From positions 1,411,500 to 1,475,499 of the forward strand of contig JAINUG010000070.1 in NCBI GenBank assembly GCA_029706075.1: DNA of 64,000 nt, read 5' to 3'. Source of the stretch: Aldrovandia affinis (lineage: Eukaryota > Chordata > Actinopteri > Notacanthiformes > Halosauridae). Shown here one piece after another: positions 35,850-47,221 of the stretch (positions are counted from its first letter, which is position 1; every line of letters starts with the position of its first letter). The notes under the pieces are model-generated. The model was not told where the DNA came from. It was given only the letters and a program-made list of their open reading frames with translations, and did no database searches. The translations under genes were made by a program, and so were the position numbers.

Positions 35850-37285
35850 ATGCATCTCTCACTGGCAGTGTCTGCCACAGTGCCTTGGATGGGCGTTTAT
35901 ACACGCGGAATGGCCTGTGATACATGAGCCCCTATACTCTATGGGGTCTGAGATGTTTGAGGTTTGTCGCTCTCTGCCATTCGCATGCCGTAAATGTCCA
36001 GTAAACTAATGCCCGTTTGCCCTTGGCCACTCCCACAAAAAATATCTTGGGAATTGCTTGTCTCAGTGAGGCTTTAAATGTCATCATAAACTTAACGCTG
36101 AAGAAATTGAGATAGAATTGTTTTGAGAACATTTGTAAAAATGTATTTTCTTGTATTTTGAATATATTTTGGAGCTGCACAGCTACACTGGCTACAATTG
36201 TACCAGACCCACTATAGACAATATTGGACTATATTGAATTAAAACAGTTGTACTTACTTAAAGTACTTCAGATTAAATATACTTCATCTGTGGGAAAATA
36301 TTTATCAATTACTGCCAATTTGATGTTTTAATTTTGTATTTTATATGTATCTGAATATTTGCAATTTTATATTTGCATTGCACTGAATCTGCAATTTATT
36401 AAATTTGATACATAATACACAGAAGTTTCCCTCACTAAAGAAATGTAACTGGTCCTCATAACACTGGCATTATAACAAGTATTTGTTTGGATCTGTGTGT
36501 GCTATTGTTCCTGCCCAGCGCCTGTGCTTGTTTGTTGTAAGATTGTACCAATGGAAGGTTATGCCAGTTTCAAACGTCTTCTATATTTACACAATGTGGC
36601 AAAGAAAAGGTTCTTTAATTAATTGAGTCAAGAGACATGGCTAGTTTTATTGATGCTTTGTAAAATCAGCTAAAATACATTATATTGGAATAGGTAATAG
36701 ACAAACAGCTTATTCAATGTTTAAAAGCCCAAACAGATTTTTCCTGTTTGGCAACACCCATAACTGCTTACATCTTCAAAGATATCAGGTGTACATGCAA
36801 TCCAATGAAAGGTAAGACTGCATAGGTTATCACCTCATTGATGATTCAGCAGCACTGTGGTGTCCCCCTTCATTTCTCTTTGTGTTTCTGTCAATGGAGA
36901 AGCATCGGGCTTAAAGAGGTTCATACTCATACATTGTGTGACTGAGGCCCATGGGACTGAGACCCACACTGCCCCTCCATGAGAGGTGAGGAACTGTCTC
37001 TTCCTCTTTACAAACCCGCCTCTGGTACCGGTGAGTGTAGGTGAGTGTGCTGCTGCAGGTTGTCAGAGCGTGACTCAAATTATGCCCTAAGAGATTTGAA
37101 AAGGATGTAATATACTTCATGAGAAATAGAGCACAGGTGTAACATCTGTAAAGCATCTACATTTTGGCAGCACAGCTGCTTCCTCCACTGAAGGCTTGGG
37201 CCCAGAATCAGTCTACATGCCCCTTGGACTGTCCTTAAATATGAACAACACAGGACCATGGCCTGGATCTATCCTTACCTCTGAC
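35850..37285. other. intergenic, no gene seen
   Basis: AT-rich unique-looking DNA between LY96 and JPH1. I found no conserved protein motif and no repeat I can name. Confidence 0.4.
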
Positions 37286-37289
37286 TGCC

Positions 37290-38045
37290 AGTGTTCATTT
37301 TCATCAAGCTTTATCACTTTCTAGTACCAGTGATTTGATTTGTGCTGCTATAGGGAGCCTGTGAAGTGTGGAGTGACATGCGTGAATTTGGGTTGGTTAA
37401 AAACCAGGCGTGCGGCGGCATTCTGCACTAATTACAGTGGCTTGATGGCACAGGCCAGTAAGCCTGTCAGCAAGGTATTGCAGTAGTCCAGACGTGATTA
37501 CCAAAGCCTGGACCAGTTGTGTGGCCTCTTTGGTGAGGAACGGGTGAATTCTCCGGATGTTGTGGAGGGAGAATCGGCAGGTCAGGGTGATCGCTGCGAT
37601 GTGCCCCAGAGTCACACCAAGGTTCCTGGTAGACTGGGACAGAGACACTATGGAGCCTTCCATGGTGATTGAGGCATCAATCATTGGGGAGCCCTTCGCT
37701 GGGAGGAAGAGCAGCTCAGTCTTCCCCTGGTTGAGCTTCAGGTGGTGGGTCGACATCCAAGCAGAGATGTTTGCAGGCATGAAGAGATACACGCCGGAAC
37801 CTGGGTTTCAGAAGTAGAGCAGGACAGAAAGAGTTGAGTGTCACCAGCAAAACAATGATATGAAAAACCATGAGCAGAGATAACAGAAACAAGTGACTTG
37901 GTATACAAGGAGAACAGGAGGGGGCCTAGTACCAGGCCTTCAGGACACCAGTTGAGAAGGTGTGGGGTGAGGAGAGGGATCCTCTCCTCGCCACCTGGTA
38001 GGACTGGTCAGTCAGGTATGACTCAAACCATGCAATTACTAGACA
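37290..38045 (-). mobile_element. 5'-truncated L2-clade LINE fragment
   Basis: The minus-strand frame around 37397-37792 reads [20 protein letters not shown], then LLFLPAKGSPMIDASITMEG, then STRNLGVTLGHIAAITLTCR and IRRIHPFLTKEATQLVQALV. This is the late reverse-transcriptase/thumb part of fish L2-type LINEs (the NLGVTLD...YNIRRIRPFL block). Further along, TTCAACCAACCCAAATTC-like sequence matches the plus-strand copy at 47222-47925. The frame is broken and the 5' two thirds are missing. Confidence 0.75.
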
Positions 38046-38720
38046 TGCAACCCCGCCACCCACCCCCCTTGAAATGTAAAAAAATACATTAATAAAAATA
38101 AAATCAAAAACAGGAAACAGGTACAGGGCGATGAACAGTTTAAAGGTAGAAGAGAGGGAGAGAGAAGAGAGGGGGGGAGAGAAGAAAAAGGAAGCACAAT
38201 CTGCAACCTTCTAGTTACCCCTCCCGCATTTATGCAAATAAGTACCTAAAAGCCAGGGCCTCCCCCCATGTCCTCCCTCAGACATGCCATGCCCACAGCA
38301 GCTGTTGAACACTATTTTGGTCTGAGAACCACTGCAAGGTTTCTAAAGTAGGGGTTTGACCGCTTCTAAATAAACACTGTTCCCTGCTGTTGTGGCAAAC
38401 CAAAACCCCCTGTTGGGGGGGTTTGTGGGAGTTATTTTGTCAAATATTTCAATTGCTTCTGTCGCCATTTTAGGGAGGAGGACAAAAAAAACCCCACTTG
38501 TTAGCATTACCATATTATTGTGATCCAGTAGTGTTTTATCATGTTCAACAGAAATCCCTGTTGAATGCAATTTCCATTTCAGTATTGTGAAATGAGCAAA
38601 TGAGGTGAGCATGTGTGTGTGTGTGTACAGAATGCTTTTGAACTAAGAAATACTGCAACAGCTGCAATGTGATCATTGATTCTTAAAGTGCTACTGGTGC
38701 CAATGCTGATAAAAAACACA
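38046..38720. other. intergenic with AG-rich tract, no gene seen
   Basis: Contains a purine-rich run AGAGGGAGAGAGAAGAGAGG near 38150-38195 and a short (GT)n near 38612. No coding evidence. Confidence 0.4.
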
Positions 38721-38729
38721 CACATTGAA

Positions 38730-38990
38730 ACATACAAATGCATAATGACGAGAAGAGGCCGTTTGGCCCATCTAGGCTCATCATTTACTTATGTCTAGAG
38801 AATATCCAGTACTGCATTCAGCCTGGACTTGAATATCCCAAGTGTCTCTCTCTTCTACTACACTAATTAGAAAAAAACGTTATGTTCATGTTCTGCTTAG
38901 AAATTACCACTTCTTAAACTTCCTGTGTGGAGCCATGGGATATTAACATTAAGATTTGCTGTCAACAAGGACTTTTTCCCCTCCAAAATG
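38730..38990 (+). repeat. dispersed repeat with GAGGCCGTTTGGCCCATCTAGG motif
   Basis: AACATACAAATGCATAATGA, then CGAGAAGAGGCCGTTTGGCC and CATCTAGGCTCATC. A related copy is at 40465-40640, and reversed ends are at 3870 and 61975. Comparable sequences are widespread in fish as LINE/SINE copies. I cannot assign the clade. Confidence 0.55.
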
Positions 38991-39009
38991 AATAGCCCCA
39001 GAGGAAAAA

Positions 39010-40460
39010 CATATTTGGAAGGCATTATATAGTGATAGTCTGCAACGTCTGCATTAGTTTCTTGAAGGGTTCAACCACAAAAGGAGAACTTACCCATGTG
39101 ACTAACAGAGTAAGACGCTCCCAATCCCCAGCCCAGTTTCAGTCTATTCCAACCCTCCTGAGATGTACAGTTACTTCAGACACGTTACGCCGTTCCTTCT
39201 CTTTCTCTAGAGAAGAGCAAGCCTGCCCGTTACAGACTTTCCCATGACAAATTGCACAATATCACTTTCAGATAGGTGAAAGATGGATATCAAATGGATC
39301 AGCTATATAGGCTCCAGAACAAACAACATACAGCTGTGCTTGATGAGCAGAATTGCGTGTCTCTGGACATTCATCAAGCTTTAATCTTCGACCTGTAATG
39401 TCTGGCATGAAGGAGATGAAGGAAGAACAAGAGCTCCAAAATAACAGAAAAAACAACGGTGTCATCTCCAAGGATATTCAACGCGTTCAATTCTGCTTTG
39501 GGTCTTTCAAAACTGCATGGCCTTTATCGGAACTCCCCTCTAAAATAAACACACTAATTATGGGTCAACTTCTTCCTCAAAATAATGATAAAATGTATAA
39601 GGCACTTAAAGGCACAGACTCACACTAACTACAGTGCACGAAGTCCTTATATTTAAGCAATTATTTCGAGTGCTACATTATTTTTACGTTATTATTATTT
39701 TGCTGCCCGACCAGTACCGTTGTGTGACACTCGCTTAACGAACTCCTAATTATGGACACAACGAATTGCGGGTAGATCCTTCTACTGCTACATCTATCAG
39801 TGGCAGTGGTCTTTAGCTCGTTGTGCTAATTGTACCCTGTGAGCAGCGAGGGCCACGGCTAAAAACCTGCGAGCGTACAGGTTGTATCCCCATCACACAT
39901 TCAACACCTAAGTGGGGGCTACACCCGGTGCTGGATGAGGTGAGTTTGCCCCCGAGCTTACTTGAACACATGTTGAGATTCCAAGCTGTGTCATAATGAT
40001 GATGCTTTAGGCCTACAGAACACACTAAAAATGATATTATAAAAACAGGCTCAAATTTTCCTAGATAGGGTTACTGTAAATATTATCTTGCTCAATGAAA
40101 AGTATGCCCAGCATGGGAAACGGAGCCCCTCCGTGCTGGCGTCTTAGCAACAGTCTTTTAAAACACGCTGCTTAAAATACCCAATCCCTTCTCAAGCCTT
40201 TTTTCTAATTTTAGAAATGCGCTCCAGTGCATATTTCGGGGGTGTGGTGTTGGTCTATAAAACTCAAAGGCAAGGGTGATATCCAGGTCTGTCTTGACAC
40301 GTAACTTATAGGTTAATCTTTGCATTCATATTGCAGTGATGCCCCACCCCGGAAATGTCTTTGTTTACAACCTCAAAACAATGATAAATGTCATCTTCCT
40401 GTCAGGTTTTCGTCAAATTGTTGTCCCTGAATAGCTTAATAACAATAGCTACAAACCGCA
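39010..40460. other. intergenic, no gene seen
   Basis: No convincing open frame, repeat family or RNA gene recognised. Short apparent frames (39353-39628, 39813-40025) have no family features. Confidence 0.35.
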
Positions 40461-40464
40461 ACGA

Positions 40465-40640
40465 TAATAAGAACATACGAATGTCTGATTACGAGAACAG
40501 GCGATTCAGCCCATTTTGTACCATTGATGATATGCCATTTACTTGCATTCAAATAATATTTTCCATTAAAGACACCAGTAGTCAATTCCTTTCAAGTTGC
40601 CTACCCCGTCTCTATTATGATCTCCGACTGCGTCATTTTA
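40465..40640 (+). repeat. second copy of the GGCCCAT-type dispersed repeat
   Basis: AAGAACATACGAATGTCTGA, TTACGAGAACAGGCGATTCAGCCCAT and later CATTTACTTGC line up with the copy at 38730-38990. It is more diverged. Confidence 0.5.
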
Positions 40641-41100
40641 AAGCACTGATTGGAAAAAACGTTCTGCTTGATTGTTGGACTATTATTGTTGTAATATTAT
40701 AAACAAATCTATAAAAATAATTCCGAAATGTATCAAAAAGTATGGTCCTCTTTAATGCCATTCAATTTACTGTTCATTGTGGACCGACCAGCTCAATTAA
40801 ATCGAAGGTGAACAATGTTCATACCTTTACCCTTATAGCCTAGTTGTAGGCTACATAACCTGTATATTGTAACGCGCTCTTCGTTTTCTAGGCTATATCA
40901 GGAATGGAATTGCAATGGGTATGGCTTTTTAAGCGGATTCAGTTGGGGGGCGGGTGTGCTTTTATGTGCATGAAAAAAACGAACAAAAATAAAAATATAT
41001 AATCCCAGCTGTTCGCCCTTTTGCTGGCTCAAGTTCCGCCTTCCCTCCTCAAAAAATGTAAACGCCGGCATCTTGTGTTACCTGCGGTATGGGGATTCGG

Positions 41101-41114
41101 GTTGCCATAGTAAC
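41101..41114 (+). promoter_or_regulatory. perfect RFX X-box motif
   Basis: GTTGCCATAGTAAC fits the RFX-factor consensus GTNRCCNNRGYAAC at every constrained position. It sits in non-repetitive DNA between LY96 and JPH1, in a short stretch (40900-41250) that is more GC-rich than its surroundings. No gene start is recognised next to it, so a role is inference. Confidence 0.45.
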
Positions 41115-41565
41115 AGGTGCACATTCTCGCTGTCTCAGTGGCACGCGCTGTAAGCACCGTGCATAACAGGCGGGGGTGTTCGCAATGGTAGAGGGGGCAG
41201 ATTTTGAACCGGCTCCAACATTCAGTGTGTGAGCAGGCACCCCCCTTTGTTATTACCTATCGTAATGAACATTTGATACCTCTGTGGGCACACTACAGTT
41301 CTTCCGTGCTTTGACACTGACCTCACACTTATCATAGGAATCTGTAGTCTTATCCGTTTCCTTTTAAGGGACAAAACAAGAAACCCAAGACAAAAAACAA
41401 GATAGTAAACCTTGACTACAGAACACTAATTTGTGCATTTGTGGAAATGAGGTCTGAATAATCTCTAAAGAATCAAGAACAACTTTTCGGGACTACTATT
41501 TAGATGGTTTACGGATGATGTCATCACTGGCAGTGCCACACTACTGTAAGGACATTAAAATCACT

Positions 41566-41566
41566 C

Positions 41567-41597
<31 letters not shown>
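41566..41597. repeat. (AC)n microsatellite
   Basis: About 15 AC dinucleotides in intergenic DNA. Confidence 0.85.
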
Positions 41598-41938
41598 ATC
41601 TGCAGCGGTGACTGTGAATAGACTGTACACGTCGTTCAAAAACAGAAAATCTCAGGAAATGGGTCAGTCCAACGGGGAACGTCTGTGATGTTTTTGATTC
41701 TGTGCAGCTGCAGAAGAGGAACATGGATTTTAGAAGCAGGGACTTGACAGCCTCAAGGCTTAAAAAGGCCTATATCACAAGCCTCTTTATCACTGCACGG
41801 TATAGTTCCTTAATTTGTCCTAGCTTTAATCTTTCCTGTGCCATTTATATTGACCAAGTGGCACTCGACAAAATATATTGACACAAACCTAACAAGAATA
41901 CCATTGTTGCAATGGATGTGACTTAATACTGTATAACT

Positions 41939-41970
41939 TAATAATAATAATAATAATAATAAAAATAATA
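41939..41970. repeat. (AAT)n microsatellite
   Basis: About ten AAT triplets with one AAAAT interruption, close to the left end of the long-TIR Tc1 element. Confidence 0.85.
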
Positions 41971-42032
41971 ATCATAAACTTTCTTTATTATTGCCAATAA
42001 CATCTATATCTATATAAGTTAGTAAATATATA

Positions 42033-43683
42033 AACATCAAACAAAAAGTTTGAACATTTGTGTTTGGTAGATTATTTCTCTGTTGTAACAATGCTTCTTG
42101 GCAATAAATTGTATACCGTTGGAAAGCCTGTTTATTTCCCTTTTAAATGGTGCCCATTTGTAAGGAACATGCATTTGTGGGATGAGCAGCACAGCTGAGT
42201 ATGTGGGTTGCGCCCATGAAAAATTTGCCAAATCTTCTCTGCCAATGCCAAACAGCTTATTCTGCTGTTGCAAATGACTCTTGTTTTGAGCTTCCGGTAC
42301 CCCCAGGTGCTGACAATCAGGTGCCTGATTGGCACCTGATTGGCAGCACCTGTGAGCATGGGCCCTGCTACAGTGGTCAATTGGTGTCTGCTCCAAGAAT
42401 CGGCATGCCACGTTTGTCTGATCTCGATAAGGCCCGCGCGATAGGGAAACTTCAAGCTGGTGTTCCGCAAAAGCAAGATGCGGCATTATTTGGAGTGAGC
42501 CTTAGTACCATCTCCAAACTGAAGGCCAAGTTCCATGAAATGGGGGATATCAGAGACAGACCGCAAAGTGGGCGTCCCAAGAAGACGACACCCCAAGAAG
42601 ACCGGTTCCTCACCCTTTCAGCACTTAGGAACCGTAGGCTGTCTTCTACAGATTTGCAGTCAAGGTTTGCAGGACGATATGGCACATGGCTCTCGGCCCA
42701 GACAATGTCGGCAACACCTGCACTGGAACCTGAACATGTGGAGGAATGTTATGTTCAGCGATGAGTCCAGATTCTGCCTACGGAAGTTGGATCGTAGGGT
42801 CAAAGTGTGGAGAAGACGGGGAGAACGCTATGCTGATTGCTGCACCGATAGAGTAACACCTTTTGGTGGAGGCAGTGTGATGGTGAAGGGCGGCATCTCC
42901 ATCACTGGAAAAATGAGGCTTGTCATCATTAGAGGCAATCTCAATGCAGAGAGATATCGAGATGATATTCTGCAACCAGTGGCAATCCCATATCTCCACA
43001 GTCTGGGACCGAACTCCATCCTCCAAGATGACAACGCTCACCCCCACAGAGCGGGGTTTATCAGAGACTACCTCCAGAATTTGGGAGTAGAGAGAATGGA
43101 ATGGCCTGCCAACAGTCCTGACCTCAACCCAATTGAACACTTGTGGGATCAGCTTGGGCGTGCTGTTCCTGCTACAGTGACCAACACAACCACGTTGGCT
43201 GACTTGCGACAAATCCTGGTTGAGGAGTGGAATGCCATCCCACAGCAGTGTGTGACCACGCTGGTGACCAGCATGAGGAGGAGGTACCAGGCTGTTGTGG
43301 CTGTGTATGGTTCTTCCACACGCTACTGAGGCTCCTGACTGTTTGTTAAATGAATAAATTGTAAAATTGCCAATATGTCTTGTTTCTTCCTTGTTACTGA
43401 TAGACTTAAATCATCCAATCCACCAAACAACACCAAACAAGAGTCAATAGCAACAGCAGAATAAGCTGTTTGGCATTGGCAGAGAAGATTTGGCAAATTG
43501 GGCGCAACCCACATACTCAGCTGTGCTGCTCATCCCTCAAATGCATGTTCCTTACAAATGGGGCACCATTTAAAAGGGAAATAAACAGGCTTTCCAACAG
43601 TATAAAATGTATTGCCAAGAAGCATTGTTACAACAGAGAAATAATCTACCAAACACAAGTTTCCGAACTTTTTGTTCGATGTT
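42033..43683 (+). mobile_element. Tc1-like element with ~250-bp inverted terminal repeats
   Basis: The left 42033-42287 and the complement of the right 43434-43683 match almost base for base apart from small gaps (shared words AACAATGCTTCTTGGCAATA, GGAACATGCATTTG and GCCAATGCCAAACAGC). TA lies at both junctions. Long inverted repeats are typical of some fish Tc1 lineages. A transposase-like frame lies between them. High arm similarity points to recent insertion. Confidence 0.9.
42405..43329 (+). pseudogene. Tc1-like transposase with central deletion and frameshift
   Basis: N-terminal part (42405-42764): MPRLSDLDKARAIGKLQAGV followed by an HTH (FGVSLSTISKLKAKF) and GDIRDRPQSGRPKKTTPQED. The catalytic part, in another frame, ends at 43329: VMFSDESRFCLRKLDRRVKV (first Asp), GGGSVMVKGGISITGKMRLV, QDDNAHPHRAGFIRDYL (second Asp), NSPDLNPIEHLWDQLGRAV (Glu; 34 residues between second Asp and Glu is the family spacing) and C-terminal SMRRRYQAVVAVYGSSTRY. 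The region between HTH and core is too short, so tens of codons are missing near 42700-42740 and the frame changes there. Not functional as it stands, but the core is intact. Confidence 0.87.
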
Positions 43684-43741
43684 TATAACCTGTAGACCAG
43701 TGGCTCTATTTGTGGCCTGAATTCTCCTCAATGGGAATATA

Positions 43742-43928
43742 CAGTGTCCTCCAGAATTATTGGCACCCTTGGTAAAGATGTTTTTGTTGTTCATAAGCTT
43801 GATCTTACACTCAAAATATGAGAAAAATTGAAAGTAAAATTATTAAAAGAAAAACAAAATCCAATTATTGGCACCCTTAGAAATTCTTATGAACAAAATC
43901 TGAATTAAGTATATTCCCATTTATATAT
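43742..43928 (+). mobile_element. left end of a Tc1 element split by insertions
   Basis: It starts TA|CAGTGTCCTCCAGAATTATT, with an inner copy CCAATTATTGGCACCCTTAG at about 43860, both typical of the fish Tc1 family whose ends read CAGAATTATTGGCACCC. It stops at an AT-rich TTTATATATT, and the continuation of the family sequence (TTTTAAGTTCACCGGAGTC) is found at about 45955, across roughly 2 kb of inserted DNA. Confidence 0.82.
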
Positions 43929-45381
43929 TGTCACACGCCACGTGACAATGTCTGGACTGGAGCAGAGCAGCTGATGGTAAGAACTAGCAGAGGAGTGGGG
44001 TTTGCCAATCTACTGACCGGATCTTTATTTTTCACACACTCCCCAGACGCGGGAGAGTGAAACAGTGGGAGAGCAGGTTAAATAAAACAAACACAAAATC
44101 TTCACCCTACTTGCCGCAAAGCTTTCAGGCAAAAACAATTAACTAAAATACCAAACTAAAATAAACAACAATAAATTAAAGCCCGCCTCCTCCGAGGGGG
44201 AATCCCCTTTCGGGGAACAAACAACAAAGAGACAGTCAGCGGCTTTCCACACCTCTTCCATGCATCCACATTTAACATGCATCAACACTTAACGGGACAG
44301 GGTAGAACTCTACGCACTGTCCCGACACACACTCAACACACATCAATAGTACACTGCACCTCTTCAGTCTGGAGCTCCACTAGAACCTCCCCAGGCACAC
44401 ACATCTCCAGTGACTTTTCAAGTGCTTCCCAAACCCATGCACACAGAGACGCTTGAACTTTTCAGTCCGACTTCTCTGTTGACACAAACACACAGAGACC
44501 ATGCCACTCATCACAGTGAGAGTTCTGTCAACCAGCCCCGAGACACTCTCCACTCTTTCAGTGAGAGTTCCCAGGGCATTGTCCTGAAACACTCCACTGC
44601 CCCAGTGCGAGGTCTCTTAACGCAAACACACCGAGAGAGAGAGGCAGACACTATTTCAGTGCACCCTCTCGCTCTCTTTCCCAGACACACAGGAAGCACT
44701 CTACTCAGTCACTTTAGACAAACGCACACAGAACTCAGACTCCACAGACTCCATGTCCTCCAACACGGAAACCCCCTTGTGGGGAAACACACGAACAACA
44801 CTACGTCACACCTGACATTACAAAATATGATATGCATGCATGCGCACACTCACACAAACGTGAACAACAAGACTAACAACTCAATTCGCACACATAAATG
44901 ACAAGACTAACAACTTTACACTACACACCCACATGAATGACATGACAAGGACTAACTATCTTGAAACACACAAACTATCTTGATACACACAAACTATCTT
45001 GATACACACATAAATGACAAGACAAAGACTCACTGATCCCCCATTCGCCCCACCTGCTCTTAAATAGGTTTACTTTCTGCCTGGCTCAGGCAGGACTCGT
45101 GAGGCAATCACCTGTCTATCACTCACACATCCAATCACAATCACTAAACAATTGAAAATTCACATCCACTCACATTCTCACACACAACCAGGTAAATGAA
45201 TAATCACTTACCAATTAAATAATAATTAAATCAATTATGGCCTTTGGAGCAACCTTCCGGGCAACAGTTCATACTCTCACCCCCTGCGAGAGTGCCAAAC
45301 CTGCCCCCGGAAAGTCTCACTGCTCCAAAGACCTCCACAGCATAGGAAAACAAAGGCAACCCTGCCACACCCTCCAGATAT
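43929..45381. mobile_element. unclassified inserted element inside the Tc1 copy
   Basis: About 1.45 kb separating the two parts of the Tc1 element. It begins with a hairpin-capable TGTCACACGCCACGTGACA and ends in GCAACCCTGCCACACCC. Starting with TG and ending near CA, it could be a solo LTR, but no target duplication is clear. It contains three near-identical 18-bp units (AACTATCTTGATACACAC type) at about 44958-45010. Frames such as 44410-44901 show no known domain. The class is unknown. Confidence 0.4.
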
Positions 45382-45382
45382 A

Positions 45383-45927
45383 CAGTACTGTGCAAAAGTC
45401 TTAGGCCACCCAAGAAAATGTTTGAAGCTATGTTTAAAGCAATTTATCTGGGCAGTTTATATGCTTGGAACAACACTATATAACATTAGAATAAATACAA
45501 ATAAACATTGAATACAATAAAAAATATGATTTTATTGCATTTTCCAAAAAGTTATTGAGATCTTGTGATATCACCTTTGAGGAACACACAGTATTAAATT
45601 GGCCACCTCAGAGCCCCGACCTCAACATAATTGAAGCTGTATGGGATTACTTGGACAGGGAAAATAACAAAAAGCAGCCAAAAGTCAAAAGAAGAGTTAT
45701 GGCAAATCCTGTAAGAAGCTTGGAAGAATTTATCACAGGACTATTTAACAAAAATTACACAACAGTCTACCAAAGCGAATTGCTTCAGTTATGCATTCTA
45801 AGGGAGGCCTTGTTTTAAAAACACAATTCGTTTTTGTTACTTTTCATCAATGTTATATTGTGTTTTTTCGACCAAATAAACACTTACACTGCTCAGATAA
45901 ATGGCCTAAGACTTTTGCACAGTACTG
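45383..45927 (+). mobile_element. internally deleted Tc1-like element (545 bp)
   Basis: Perfect 25-bp inverted ends begin CAGTACTGTGCAAAAGTCTT at 45383 and close at 45927, with TA on both sides and a (TA)n tract to the right. Only the C-terminal part of a transposase remains (45555-45818). Confidence 0.9.
45555..45818 (+). pseudogene. Tc1 transposase C-terminal remnant
   Basis: WPPQSPDLNIIEAVWDYLDR contains the third catalytic Glu (usual motif SPDLNPIE, here with Ile for Pro), followed by RSLEEFITGLFNKNYTTVYQ. The HTH and the first two catalytic residues are deleted, so it cannot act on its own. Confidence 0.8.
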
Positions 45928-45954
45928 TATATATATATATATATATATACTTAT

Positions 45955-47215
45955 ATTTTAAGTTCACCGGAGTCTTTAGGAACTCTTAAGTGGTCATCCA
46001 TGACTTCCTGTTTCGCTGGGGTATAAATATGAGGTGACACACACAGGCCAAACTCCCTTAGTCATCCATTAACATGGGGAAGATCAGAGAATACACAAAT
46101 GAAATTAGAAAAAAGGTTGCTGACCTTCATAAATCAGGCAATGGCTATAAAAAAAACTACATGCCTGCAAATACCCATCTCCACTATTAGGGCAATAAGT
46201 GTATTTAATAACAATAATAACAAGTGTATTTTGCCTCCATGCACAGTGAGGAGGATGGTTTGAGAGACAAACATTTCTCCAAGGATCACAGTTTGAAAAT
46301 TGCAGAAGTTGGTTGCATCTTGGGGTCACTAAGTCTCCAAAACTACAATTAGATGACACCCCCAACAAGCTATTTGGAATGCTTTCCAGAAGAAGGCCTC
46401 TGCTGTCATCAAACCACAAATGTATGCACTTGGAGTTTGCTAAACGTTGTTGCAACTTTGACTGGAACCAGGTTCTATGGTCAGATGAGACAAAGAGAGC
46501 TTTTGGGAAACAAACACCAGAGGTGGGTTTGGCGTAAAAAGAGGGATGGTCATGCAGAAAATAAACTATTCCCCACTGTGAAGTATGGTGGTGGATCTGG
46601 GATGCTGTCAGGCTGTTTTACTTCCAAAGACCCTGGGAACCTTATCTCAACTACCCTGGGGACTCCCTCAACTACCAGGGGATTTTAGATAAAAATCTGG
46701 CTGCTTCTGTCAGGGAGCTGAAACTGGGTTGTGGTTAGATCTTCCAGCAGGACAATGTTCCAAAGCATACCTCAAATCACACAAAAATGGTTCACAGAAT
46801 CAAACTTTTGCAATAGCCGTCCCAGTCCCCTGACCTAAACCTCATTGAAATCCTGTGGGGTGAGCTGAAGAAGAGAGTCCACAAGCCAGAGACTAGAGTC
46901 ACTGTTTTGATGACTTGGGACTTGCTTGAGACCTGGACCAAATGATTTGAGACTTACTTGTGATTTGGATAAGAGGGACTTGGTCCCATGTCTGCCACAA
47001 GCAAGGACTAAGGACTCTGAAGGATCTGGAGAGATTCTGTATGGAGAAAAGATCTCTTGCTATGTGTTCTCCCACCTCATCGAGTATTATAGGAGAAGAC
47101 TCAGTGCTGTTATCTTGGCAAGGGGTGGTTGCACAAAGTACTAAATGCAGGGGTGCCAATAATTGTGACACACATGATTTAGAGAAAAATTTAATTTTGT
47201 TATTTCAATTAAAGG
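45955..47215 (+). pseudogene. right part of the split Tc1 element, heavily decayed transposase
   Basis: It continues the 43742 element: TTTTAAGTTCACCGGAGTCT, a GGTATAAATATGAGGTGACA leader, then MGKIREYTNEIRKKVADLHK (46075 onward), the transposase start. Further pieces lie in changing frames: VLWSDETKRAFGKQTPE (first Asp, about 46470-46525), NKLFPTVKYGGGSGMLSGCF, LPAGQCSKAY-like second-Asp region, SPDLNLIEILWGELKKRVHK (about 46825-46885). YYRRRLSAVILARGGCTKY is the C-terminus. AGGGGTGCCAATAATTGTGA at about 47150 is the inner right repeat. The outer right end is missing, cut where an L2 LINE begins. Confidence 0.82.
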
Positions 47216-47221
47216 TTAGAG

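Noticed and set aside
37557-37817. An 86-residue plus-strand ORF.
   Set aside because: Antisense shadow of the L2 LINE reverse-transcriptase fragment.
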